Notes under the pieces: model-generated
Database searches by the model: none
Told to the model about the DNA's origin: nothing
What the model saw: only the letters and a program-made list of their open reading frames with translations
Assembly (NCBI GenBank): GCA_018819325.1
Contig: JAHJQJ010000083.1
Span: forward strand, 1-64,000
DNA length: 64,000 bases
Direction: 5' to 3'
Origin: Patescibacteria group bacterium
GTDB lineage: Bacteria > Patescibacteriota > Microgenomatia > UBA1400 > MFAQ01
Program-made: the position numbers and the translations under genes
Shown: positions 49,325 through 55,956 of the stretch, one piece after another
Numbering within the stretch: position 1 is the first letter of the stretch
Layout: the number at the start of each line of letters is the position of its first letter

Positions 49325-50383
49325 CTAAATTTTTCTATACCTACTGCTTCTGGCCTGACCAATTCTTTCTAGTAATTGGCATTTTACCAGCCTGGATAAG
49401 GCTTGTTTAATGGTTGGTTGTGGCATTTTACCCCTAAGTAAGGTGTTAATATCGGCTACGCTTAATGTTTTGCCTTTAGAGAACAAATGATAAACTTCTA
49501 GTTGTTTCTTGGACAAAAGTTTTTCTGGCTGATCTTCTTCTATAATTTTTCGGGCTCTGTTTGCCTGCACAAGAAGAGCTTCAAGAAAATACTTAACCCA
49601 CGGGGTAATATCCTGATGGTTGGTTTTATGATTTTTTTGAGTGGCTCGCAACGCCAGATAATAATCTGTTTTTGTTTCTTCAATAATTTCGTCTAAAGAA
49701 ACATAGGGGATGTATTCGTAGCCGATTTTAAGAAGTAAGAGATTGGTTAGGGCGCGACTCATTCGGCCATTGCCATCTTTGAAGGGGTGGATTGCCAAAA
49801 ACTCAAAAATAAAATTTGCAACAACTAAGAGTGGATGAACCTCTCCTGTTTTTAGTTGTTTATTTGTCCAGTTAAGAATGGTTTCCATTTCTGGTTTTAC
49901 GAGATAGGGAGCCGTAGGTTTAAATAAGATTACCTGTTCACCCTGTTTGTTAAACATAACTACCGTATTGGATCCGGATTTATATTTCCCCTTATGGATT
50001 TGGTCTTTTTTGGAGAAATGCAAGAGGATACTGTGAAATTGTAGAATCCAATTTTCGGATAATTTAAGTGTGCGCCAATTGTCAAAAATCCTGCCAATTA
50101 AATTAGCATAGCCCGCTACCCCTTGTTCGTCTCGACTCTTTGGAGCTTTGACTTTCAGACCGCGTAAAAAACGGGCAATTTCTTCATCTGTCATTTGCGC
50201 ACCTTCAATACGGGTACTGGCGCCAGTTGAGGTAATAATGACCCATTGCTTAAGACGCCCCAAAATTTGAGGACTTAATTTAATTCCTCCTTGCCAGAGC
50301 CCCTTAAATTCATCGATTTTACCGATTGAAGCCAAGATACTTTGAGTTAGTTTGATGCGCTGATTGAGTTGATTTTTGGACAT
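49325..50383 (-). CDS. Fic-family AMPylase-like protein with inhibitory helix
   Basis: A 352-residue protein with a canonical Fic loop AIHPFKDGNGRMSRALTNLL (catalytic His, Asp, GNGR). An N-terminal inhibitory motif TGASTRIEGAQ ((S/T)xxxE(G/N) type) places the inhibitory Glu before the core, so it is a class II Fic protein that should AMPylate targets when relieved. A C-terminal winged helix (LSKKQLEVYHLFSKGKTLSV ADINTLLRGK) is typical of chromosomal Fic proteins and may bind DNA. A strong promoter with a dyad operator precedes it. Confidence 0.92.
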   Translation of the reverse strand: MSKNQLNQRIKLTQSILASIGKIDEFKGLWQGGIKLSPQILGRLKQWVIITSTGASTRIEGAQMTDEEIARFLRGLKVKAPKSRDEQGVAGYANLIGRIFDNWRTLKLSENWILQFHSILLHFSKKDQIHKGKYKSGSNTVVMFNKQGEQVILFKPTAPYLVKPEMETILNWTNKQLKTGEVHPLLVVANFIFEFLAIHPFKDGNGRMSRALTNLLLLKIGYEYIPYVSLDEIIEETKTDYYLALRATQKNHKTNHQDITPWVKYFLEALLVQANRARKIIEEDQPEKLLSKKQLEVYHLFSKGKTLSVADINTLLRGKMPQPTIKQALSRLVKCQLLERIGQARSSRYRKI

Positions 50384-50390
50384 AGGAATT

Positions 50391-50440
50391 GAATATAATT
50401 AACTATATTCAATAGTATACGATAGTATCTGAAAAGTCAA
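50391..50440 (-). promoter_or_regulatory. Promoter and operator of the second Fic gene
   Basis: On the minus strand TTGACT (50435-50440), a 17-bp spacer and TACTAT (50412-50417) are followed by the dyad GAATATA-GTTAAT-TATATTC (50391-50410) covering the expected start of transcription. This is a clear candidate for autorepression by the C-terminal winged helix of the Fic protein. Confidence 0.75.
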
Positions 50441-50464
50441 TCTGACTCAAATGTTCCCACGTTG

Positions 50465-50520
50465 GCCTTTCTGTAAAGGGCTAGAGGAGAGTCCTCTAAG
50501 TACAGAAAGGACAGTCCCCT
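50465..50520. repeat. Family 2 palindrome, split copy
   Basis: cctttctgtaaag (50465-50477) and tacagaaaggacagtcccct (50501-50520) surround an inner stem agaggagagtcctct. It looks like two nested family 2 ends. Confidence 0.65.
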
Positions 50521-50541
50521 TTTTGAGTGGTGGGCAGATAT

Positions 50542-51270
50542 TTAAACTCCTGCCAGTTCTTTTTTTAGGGCAGTGGGGAGATCCTTGATAATTTGCCAAA
50601 AACTTTTTGGTAAAAATCTTTTTAACTCAAAGGCTAACTTGTCTTTTGATAATTTAGTCGTTAGCTCTAGAATTTTTTTTCTTTGCTGGTTGTCAATCTT
50701 TAACAATGGTCGAAAGTCATCTTTTCGAAGGATAAAATAGAGGTCAAAAAAATCTCTAACCTTAGATCGGTCAAGCAGGGCGGCGACTTTTTCTGCTATT
50801 AGTAGTTTTCTGTCTAGCAAGTAAATACTATAACTTGGAAAGATGTTTGAGGCTATCAGAACGTTTTCTTTGATAAGTTTATCTTGAGGTCTAAAAGAAA
50901 TCTGGTTTTGAATTTCAATTTTCTGGTTAAATAATTCAACTTCTATAACCGCTAGATGCCCGCCAGAAGTTAGTTTTGATTCTTTTAAATCGACCCCTAT
51001 TCCTTGGGTGGATAATTCTATTAAAACCGTCTCTAGAATTTTTTCGTAAGTATTGGAATTTTTTTCCCCTGAAAAATCTAAATCCTCAGAAAACCTTGGA
51101 GATCCAAACGCTAATCTTAAAGCTGTGCCGCCTTTAAATAAAAAGTTTTGGCTATTTTCTTGGCTATAAAAACTCTTTAGAAAAAGGTGCTGAACATACT
51201 CTCTTAATATATTGCTTAGGCTTGTTTCTGATTTGGTGGCATGGTTTTTTAAAAAATTTTCGTCTATCAT
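50542..51270 (-). CDS. AbiEii/AbiGii-family nucleotidyltransferase toxin
   Basis: A 242-residue protein with the AbiEii signature FLFKGGTALRLAFGSPRFSE then DLDFSG (GS...DxD nucleotidyltransferase motif). The Lys-containing LLIAEKVAALLDRSKVRDFF and DLYFILRK follow. Type IV toxin-antitoxin toxins of this class modify tRNA acceptor ends and can cause phage abortive infection. Its start overlaps the antitoxin stop by 4 bp. All motif residues are intact. Confidence 0.9.
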   Translation of the reverse strand: MIDENFLKNHATKSETSLSNILREYVQHLFLKSFYSQENSQNFLFKGGTALRLAFGSPRFSEDLDFSGEKNSNTYEKILETVLIELSTQGIGVDLKESKLTSGGHLAVIEVELFNQKIEIQNQISFRPQDKLIKENVLIASNIFPSYSIYLLDRKLLIAEKVAALLDRSKVRDFFDLYFILRKDDFRPLLKIDNQQRKKILELTTKLSKDKLAFELKRFLPKSFWQIIKDLPTALKKELAGV

Positions 51271-51872
51271 AAGCGGTGATTTAATAGTTGACTGGCAAAG
51301 GAAATCAGTTTTGGTTTAAGAAATAATTTTAAGTATTTTTTAAGCTGAACGAAGTCAAGAGTCTTTGTTTTTAATCGATCGTTGTAATTTCTTTTGCCCA
51401 GAAAGACATAGTAAAGAAAGTCGGCCACTGCTTTTTCTGGAGTAGCAATGAAAATAGTTTCTTGGGCGATAACTTTGGGAACATAGCCAGTATAAGCTGA
51501 CTTTTTGATACGGCGATAATCGAAAAGTAAGTTGCCAACTTTGAACTCTCTGGTGGCTTTAGTAGTGACCGAAGAAATGGCGTAAATTGTTTCTGGTATT
51601 AATTGATAGTAAGAAAGAGCTGAGTCTAAGGAAATATAGGAAGGAGAATAGAGGTGGTTGGCAATGGAAAACTCTGATGGTGAGTTGTCTTTTAGAGCAT
51701 AAATGCCCGCTTTAAGGCGGACAAAAACACCTTTTTTGACGTTGTAAGACAAAAAGGCTTGAGTGGCTCTTTGGGTAGTGTTAAACATGGCTTTTAGATC
51801 ATCAGTAGTAAAGATTTTTAGATTAAGTGAAATTAGGCGGTTTTTTACTTGATGTGAATTCAGTTTCTTCAT
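51267..51872 (-). CDS. AbiEi-type antitoxin/transcriptional regulator
   Basis: A 201-residue protein with an N-terminal winged helix (KIFTTDDLKAMFNTTQRATQ, FVRLKAGIYALK) and the AbiEi core (YISLDSALSYYQLIPETIYA, FIATPEKAVADFLYYVFLGK). It should repress the operon and counter the toxin. The -10 box TACCAT ends 6 nt before its ATG and is preceded by TTGACA with 17-bp spacing, so the mRNA is probably leaderless. Confidence 0.88.
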   Translation of the reverse strand: MKKLNSHQVKNRLISLNLKIFTTDDLKAMFNTTQRATQAFLSYNVKKGVFVRLKAGIYALKDNSPSEFSIANHLYSPSYISLDSALSYYQLIPETIYAISSVTTKATREFKVGNLLFDYRRIKKSAYTGYVPKVIAQETIFIATPEKAVADFLYYVFLGKRNYNDRLKTKTLDFVQLKKYLKLFLKPKLISFASQLLNHRL

Positions 51873-51907
51873 AATATTATGGTATATCTGAATTGGAGGC
51901 TTGTCAA
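51873..51907 (-). promoter_or_regulatory. Promoter of the AbiE-type operon
   Basis: TTGACA (51902-51907), 17-bp spacer, TACCAT (51879-51884), 6 nt, ATG on the minus strand. It is a leaderless arrangement of the same geometry as the Phd-RelE, Fic-3 and VapB-like promoters. Confidence 0.75.
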
Positions 51908-51951
51908 GCAGGCGATTTTTTGGTAGTTGCTTGTTTATTATTTAATGTATA

Positions 51952-51982
51952 GTTAATATGTATTAACAACTTACTTAAGTAA
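51952..51982 (+). promoter_or_regulatory. Two palindromes ahead of the deoxyribosyltransferase-RHH gene
   Basis: GTTAATA-TG-TATTAAC (51952-51967) and TTACTTAAGTAA (51971-51982) are perfect palindromes within 45 bp of the start. They could be binding sites for the ribbon-helix-helix domain of the encoded protein. The 11-mer AATAACTGCCC directly after them (51981-51991) recurs ahead of tasA-like gene 1 (52678-52688). Confidence 0.55.
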
Positions 51983-51994
51983 TAACTGCCCGTT

Positions 51995-52564
51995 ATGAAA
52001 ATATATTTTACTGCCCCGCTGAAAGGAGGCGTGTCGTTTGATAAAAGATACCAACTAATTGAAAAAACATTAGAAGGTTTGGGGCATAAAGTTTTGGCTG
52101 GTCAGGCAATTAAAAAAAGTCTAGAGAAAAAGAATTACAACAAAAAAGAATCGGTCAAGATATATAGACAACTATATAGAACACTAAAATCAGTAGAGAT
52201 TGCTATTGTGGATATCTCAAACCCTAGTTTATCGGTTGGATATGAGATTTCTTTGGCGCTTGAGCTTAACAAGCCGGTGATTGCTATTCATTTTAAAAGC
52301 AGACGGTACCACCTGCTTAATTCTATACCTAATGAAAAGTTGCAAATTGTTCGCTACGACAGTAAAAACCTAAAAAGGCAGTTAGAAAAAGCGATTAAGA
52401 CTGCATTAGATATGGTTGATGTTCGTTTTAACTTTTTTATTACCCCCCAACTGCTTTCATATTTAGATTGGATTTCCGGTAAAAGACGAATTCCTAGATC
52501 TGTGTTTATTAGGGGCTTAATAGAAAATGACATGGAGAAAAACAAAGAGTATTTAGAAGATTAG
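51995..52564 (+). CDS. Nucleoside 2-deoxyribosyltransferase-like domain fused to a ribbon-helix-helix domain
   Basis: A 189-residue protein. Residues 1-~135 look like the nucleoside-deoxyribosyltransferase/TIR-like fold: IYFTAPLKGGVSFDKRYQLI, SVEIAIVDISNPSLSVGYEI (GxE in a glycosidase position), then LALELNKPVIAIHFK. The last ~45 residues (FFITPQLLSYLDWISGKRRI PRSVFIRGLIENDM) read as a ribbon-helix-helix DNA-binding domain. The pairing suggests a sensor or nucleoside-hydrolase repressor. Palindromes precede the gene. It is plus strand, ahead of the TasA/SipW operon, and may control it. Function is inferred. Confidence 0.68.
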   Translation: MKIYFTAPLKGGVSFDKRYQLIEKTLEGLGHKVLAGQAIKKSLEKKNYNKKESVKIYRQLYRTLKSVEIAIVDISNPSLSVGYEISLALELNKPVIAIHFKSRRYHLLNSIPNEKLQIVRYDSKNLKRQLEKAIKTALDMVDVRFNFFITPQLLSYLDWISGKRRIPRSVFIRGLIENDMEKNKEYLED

Positions 52565-52584
52565 GTATCTGTTTTACGGCTTGG

Positions 52585-52755
52585 CTTGACAAAGGTAGTT
52601 GTTGTATGTTTTGATGTAGTTATATATTAAATATGAGTTTATTATATATTTAATGTATATTTACTGCTAATGAACAAAATAACTGCCCAACCCACTTTGC
52701 CTATTTCAAATTTATTATTTTTGAATAATACATAAAGGAAAGGGGGTGAGAAAGA
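52585..52755 (+). promoter_or_regulatory. Leader of the TasA/SipW-like operon
   Basis: TTGACA (52589-52594 region) begins a stretch with GGTAGTTG and TTGT, also found ahead of the 51995 gene. AT-rich inverted repeats (atatattaaatat / atatatttaat) and the shared 11-mer AATAACTGCCC (52678-52688) follow. A strong Shine-Dalgarno-like GGAAAGGGGGTGAG stands before the ATG at 52756, in contrast to the leaderless genes. I cannot fix the -10 box. Confidence 0.5.
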
Positions 52756-53370
52756 ATGAATGAAAAAAGAATAGCACTAGGAGTTTTAGTTTTAATAGCA
52801 GTAATTGGAGGAACATTTGCCGTTACCCGTGCCTTCTTCACCGATACTGAGACCAGCACCGGCAGTACATTTACTGTTGGTACTTTAGACCTGGACGTTG
52901 GAGGAGCTAATGGCTCAAACGTTGAGCCCTTTGTTATTGAAAACATAGGGGATACAGGCGATATAGATGGTTCCAAGGTTTGGACGGTTAACAATACTGG
53001 ATCTTTACCTGGACGCCTTTACTTTAAGTTAGACAACGTTTTAAACTATGAAAATGGCTGTAATGAGCCTGAAGCATTAGTTGACGTAACTTGTCTAGAC
53101 CCAGGAGTAGGAGAAGGTGACTTGGGTGGTGTGGTTACGATTCACGCTTACCTTGATGGAGTAGAAAAAGCTTCGTCTACCTTAGCAAGCGCAAACCAGG
53201 CCGTGATTGGTAATACATGGACGGCTTTGCCAGCGATGACTATCCCTGCAAACAGCAGTGTCCAAGTAATGTTGGACTGGTCTACTGGTGAAAATGATTA
53301 TGGTAACGAGATCCAAAGTGACAGCATCACATTTGATGTTGGTTTTGATCTAGTACAGATAATCGACTAG
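52756..53370 (+). CDS. TasA/camelysin-like secreted protein 1 (SipW-type signal peptide)
   Basis: A 204-residue protein with signal peptide (RIALGVLVLIAVIGGTFAVT) followed by RAFFTDTETSTGSTFTVGTL, the hallmark of SipW-dependent TasA/CalY proteins (AxFTDTETS...NTF). The mature part is beta-rich (SLPGRLYFKLDN, WTALPAMTIPANSSVQVMLD) and probably assembles into surface fibres as TasA does. The next gene encodes a signal peptidase that should process it. Strong ribosome binding site. Confidence 0.88.
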   Translation: MNEKRIALGVLVLIAVIGGTFAVTRAFFTDTETSTGSTFTVGTLDLDVGGANGSNVEPFVIENIGDTGDIDGSKVWTVNNTGSLPGRLYFKLDNVLNYENGCNEPEALVDVTCLDPGVGEGDLGGVVTIHAYLDGVEKASSTLASANQAVIGNTWTALPAMTIPANSSVQVMLDWSTGENDYGNEIQSDSITFDVGFDLVQIID

Positions 53371-53382
53371 AACCTTTCTTGC

Positions 53383-53413
53383 CAACAGGGGACCATTAAT
53401 ATGTCCCCTGTTG
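53383..53413 (+). terminator. Perfect 11-bp hairpin between tasA-like 1 and sipW-like 1
   Basis: CAACAGGGGAC and GTCCCCTGTTG pair without mismatch around a 9-nt loop, 13 bp after the tasA-like stop. No T-run follows, so it is more likely an mRNA stabiliser or partial attenuator that sets the ratio of fibre protein to peptidase than a full terminator. Confidence 0.6.
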
Positions 53414-53428
53414 AGTGAGAAATTAAAT

Positions 53429-53929
53429 ATGAAAAAAACACTAAATATTATTGTTGGAATATTTTCTTGGATCCTTATTGGTTCCTTTGTGGTTATATTA
53501 GGAATGACTTTACTGTCTAACTTGAATTTATTGCAGGGATATCGCTCTTTTTTGGTTCAGTCGGGGTCTATGGAGCCTTCGATTATGATTGGTGACGTAG
53601 TAATAACCACCAAGGCAAGGCAGTACCACCAAAATGACGTGGTTACTTTTAGAGACAATGACGGCAGAACGGTTACCCACAGAGTTATTGAGATTGAGAA
53701 GACGAACTACACGCCACTATTGGTTACCAAAGGAGACGCTAACGATACTAAAGACAGACATAAAATTAATACAGATCAGGTTTTGGGTAGGGTTAGTTTG
53801 GTAATTCCAAAGCTGGGCTTTGTGATTGCTTTTTCTAGAACACCAATTGGTCTTTTGGTATTGGTAATTATTCCGGGTGGAATCATTGCTGCTGATGAAA
53901 TAAAGAACATTTTTAAGAAACGTGAATAG
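53429..53929 (+). CDS. Signal peptidase I, SipW/archaeal (ER) type, copy 1
   Basis: About 166 residues: an N-terminal membrane helix (IIVGIFSWILIGSFVVILGM), catalytic Ser in FLVQSGSMEPSIMIGDVV, His-containing TVTHRVIEIE and acidic GDANDTKD, plus a C-terminal helix. A His in place of the general-base Lys marks the ER/SipW type. It should cleave the preceding TasA-like precursor. I use the ATG at 53429 (MKKTLN); a TTG at 53411 lies inside the hairpin. Confidence 0.9.
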   Translation: MKKTLNIIVGIFSWILIGSFVVILGMTLLSNLNLLQGYRSFLVQSGSMEPSIMIGDVVITTKARQYHQNDVVTFRDNDGRTVTHRVIEIEKTNYTPLLVTKGDANDTKDRHKINTDQVLGRVSLVIPKLGFVIAFSRTPIGLLVLVIIPGGIIAADEIKNIFKKRE

Positions 53930-54509
53930 GAGGGTAGCTTTAAGAATAGCTTTTTTCTTTATGATGTCTATTTTGCTTTTTAGCGGTGCCACTGATGCTG
54001 ATATTTCTGACAGTGAGGTGAGCACGGGCAATACTTTTACTGCCACGACTTTGGATATTACCCAAAACCAGACTAGTAATAACCTGCCTATTTCTTCATT
54101 GTTTAATGTAACCTCATTGGTTCCTGGTGGTTTTGATATAAGGGCGATGAGAATACTGAAAGCAGGGAAGATGGATTTTAATTACCGAATAATTGCTAAT
54201 AAAACAATTGGAGATGATAACTTTTGCCAATCTTTAACGCTGGTTCTTCTTCAAGACTGGCAGATTAAGTACGAGGGAGTGATGAATGACTTGGTTTTGG
54301 ATGACAGGATTAACGAAAATGGGATTGACGACTGGATTATGCTGGTGAAACTTAGTAGCAATGACCAAGCTTTAGTTTTAAAGGAATGCCAATTTGACAT
54401 TATCTTTAAGACCTGGAAGAATGACCCATATGAAACAAACGGGTTCTATGATGAAGAGATTATTACCAACCGAGTCACCAGTGGTAGCTGGGCAAATAAT
54501 GAAGAATAG
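53922..54509 (+). CDS. TasA-like secreted protein 2
   Basis: A 195-residue protein from a GTG at 53922 that overlaps the sipW-like stop by 8 bp. Signal peptide RVALRIAFFFMMSILLFSGA, then DADISDSEVSTGNTFTATTL, the diverged SipW-type motif (SxSEVSTGNTF). The mature part has FNYRIIANKTIGDDNFCQSL and DIIFKTWKNDPY. It is more divergent than copy 1 and may be a minor fibre or anchoring subunit, as TapA is in Bacillus. Its own SipW-like peptidase follows with an 11-bp overlap. Confidence 0.78.
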   Translation: MNRRVALRIAFFFMMSILLFSGATDADISDSEVSTGNTFTATTLDITQNQTSNNLPISSLFNVTSLVPGGFDIRAMRILKAGKMDFNYRIIANKTIGDDNFCQSLTLVLLQDWQIKYEGVMNDLVLDDRINENGIDDWIMLVKLSSNDQALVLKECQFDIIFKTWKNDPYETNGFYDEEIITNRVTSGSWANNEE

Positions 54510-55002
54510 TATCCACGCCATATTAATTGTTTGGATTGTAGTTATAGCAATGTTAGATGTTGTAACCTCTGCTAAAAACTTACCAGGTGAAGTTAGGTTC
54601 TACACGATGGAATTAAATTCCATGGGTCCGGCTGTTCCGGCAAATAGTTTAATTCTTACTAAGCCATATCCTAATTATCTTGTTAATGAGATTATCACTT
54701 TTGAGTTCCCCGGTAGTAAAGAAACTGTAACTCACCGGATTGTTAACTTATATGAACAAAATAATCAAACCTATTATATTACCCAAGGGGATAATAATGA
54801 GGCGGTTGACAGAAGACTTATCCCTATAGAAAATATTTTTGGTAAAGCGACTGCTGTAATTCCTTTACTGGGGTGGTTGGTTAAGTTTGTAGACACAGAG
54901 CTGGGGCTTATATTACTGGTGGCCGTACCGGCAACCTTGGTGGTAAGAAGAGAAATTATGGTTATTAAAAGGGAGATTAAAAAAGGTATGCGTAAGGGTT
55001 AG
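54499..55002 (+). CDS. Signal peptidase I, SipW/ER type, copy 2
   Basis: 167 residues from the ATG at 54499 (MKNSIHAIL): N-terminal helix (AILIVWIVVIAMLDVVT), catalytic Ser in YTMELNSMGPAVPANSLILT (SMGP rather than SMEP), TVTHRIVNLY and GDNNEAVDRR. The Ser, His and Asp expected for an ER-type peptidase are present. An upstream in-frame start at 54394 would overlap the tasA-like gene completely and is rejected. It overlaps the convergent Fic gene by 4 bp. Confidence 0.85.
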   Translation: MKNSIHAILIVWIVVIAMLDVVTSAKNLPGEVRFYTMELNSMGPAVPANSLILTKPYPNYLVNEIITFEFPGSKETVTHRIVNLYEQNNQTYYITQGDNNEAVDRRLIPIENIFGKATAVIPLLGWLVKFVDTELGLILLVAVPATLVVRREIMVIKREIKKGMRKG

Positions 55003-55880
55003 GCACTTATCTTAGAAATTTTCCAGATGCCTTTTTCTCTAAATGCTGGAATTGTTTGGCGCTTGGCCTTGTTGAGTAAAATAGAAGTGGATTCTTTTTC
55101 TGCCTTGGCGTACTGAGATAGTTTTATAATGGTATTACCTTTAAGGTAAGCAATTCTTTTGTGCATTGATTCCAGTAATGCTAGGGTTAGTATTTTTTCC
55201 ATAGATGTAGATTTTTGGCTATTTCGGTATTCGCCAAAGGATTTGTAGTATAGAGATTTTTCTTTATCGCGAATAATTATGGGCGGAAAGCCAAGCTGTG
55301 TTAACTGATAGTTAATAAGTACTCGACCAATACGACCGTTTCCGTCTATAAATGGGTGGATGTTTTCAAACTCTAGATGAAACTGGGCAATTTTTTCTAG
55401 AAAATATTTTCTGTGATCGCTTGAGTACTCAACAAGGACCGACTCTATCATTCTATCTATATGTTCTGGTGCGGGTGCAATATGCATACCTACCCTGACG
55501 TACTCGTTTTTCTTTCTAAATCTGCCGGATATGTTTTCGTTGATATTTTCAATAAGCATTTTGTGCAATAGCAGAATTAGATCTTTATTAATATCTTTTA
55601 CAGTTACCTTGTTTTTTATATACTCGGAAACCCTGGCTAAGTTTTTGGCTTCAAAAATCTCTATAACAGAAACGTGACGTGAGGCTTCCATTTCCATTAA
55701 AATTTTTTCTGTTTCTGCTATGGTTAAGGTAGAACCCTCAATTGCGTTTGAGTTATAAACAGCCTCGGACAACTCTGTTTCAAATAAAATATCTAAAAGA
55801 GAGTCTTTACCCTTTTTCAAGGAGTCATAGTCTTTTTTAAGCCTGTTTATGTTTTGTCTGAGATTTTTAGTGATTGCCAT
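54999..55880 (-). CDS. Fic-family protein, compact, with inhibitory motif
   Basis: A 293-residue protein with an inhibitory motif in YNSNAIEGSTLTIAETEKIL (S/TxxxEG) and the Fic loop NIHPFIDGNGRIGRVLINYQ, all catalytic residues intact. A C-terminal winged-helix-like region begins near KAKRQTIPAFREKGIWKISK. It should AMPylate proteins when activated. It is the third Fic protein in 9 kb. TTGACA-17-TAAAAT with a 6-nt gap to the ATG gives a leaderless promoter surrounded by dyads. Confidence 0.92.
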   Translation of the reverse strand: MAITKNLRQNINRLKKDYDSLKKGKDSLLDILFETELSEAVYNSNAIEGSTLTIAETEKILMEMEASRHVSVIEIFEAKNLARVSEYIKNKVTVKDINKDLILLLHKMLIENINENISGRFRKKNEYVRVGMHIAPAPEHIDRMIESVLVEYSSDHRKYFLEKIAQFHLEFENIHPFIDGNGRIGRVLINYQLTQLGFPPIIIRDKEKSLYYKSFGEYRNSQKSTSMEKILTLALLESMHKRIAYLKGNTIIKLSQYAKAEKESTSILLNKAKRQTIPAFREKGIWKISKISA

Positions 55881-55954
55881 GGATTTATTTTACTATATTC
55901 ACGCTAAAATGTCAATATACCGTGAATTTATACTAAAAGTGGCACAAATTCACG
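55881..55954 (-). promoter_or_regulatory. Promoter and operator region of the third Fic gene
   Basis: On the minus strand TTGACA (55910-55915), a 17-bp spacer and TAAAAT (55887-55892) end 6 nt before the ATG. Copies of ATTCACG/CGTGAAT at 55897-55903, 55921-55929 and 55946-55954 alternate in orientation across the promoter and look like repressor half-sites. The secA stop is 3 bp beyond. Confidence 0.7.
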
Positions 55955-55956
55955 TT

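Noticed and set aside
51267..51872. A nearby prophage as source of BRO/KilA-N genes
   Set aside because: No capsid, tail, terminase or lysis genes are visible between 43 and 56 kb.
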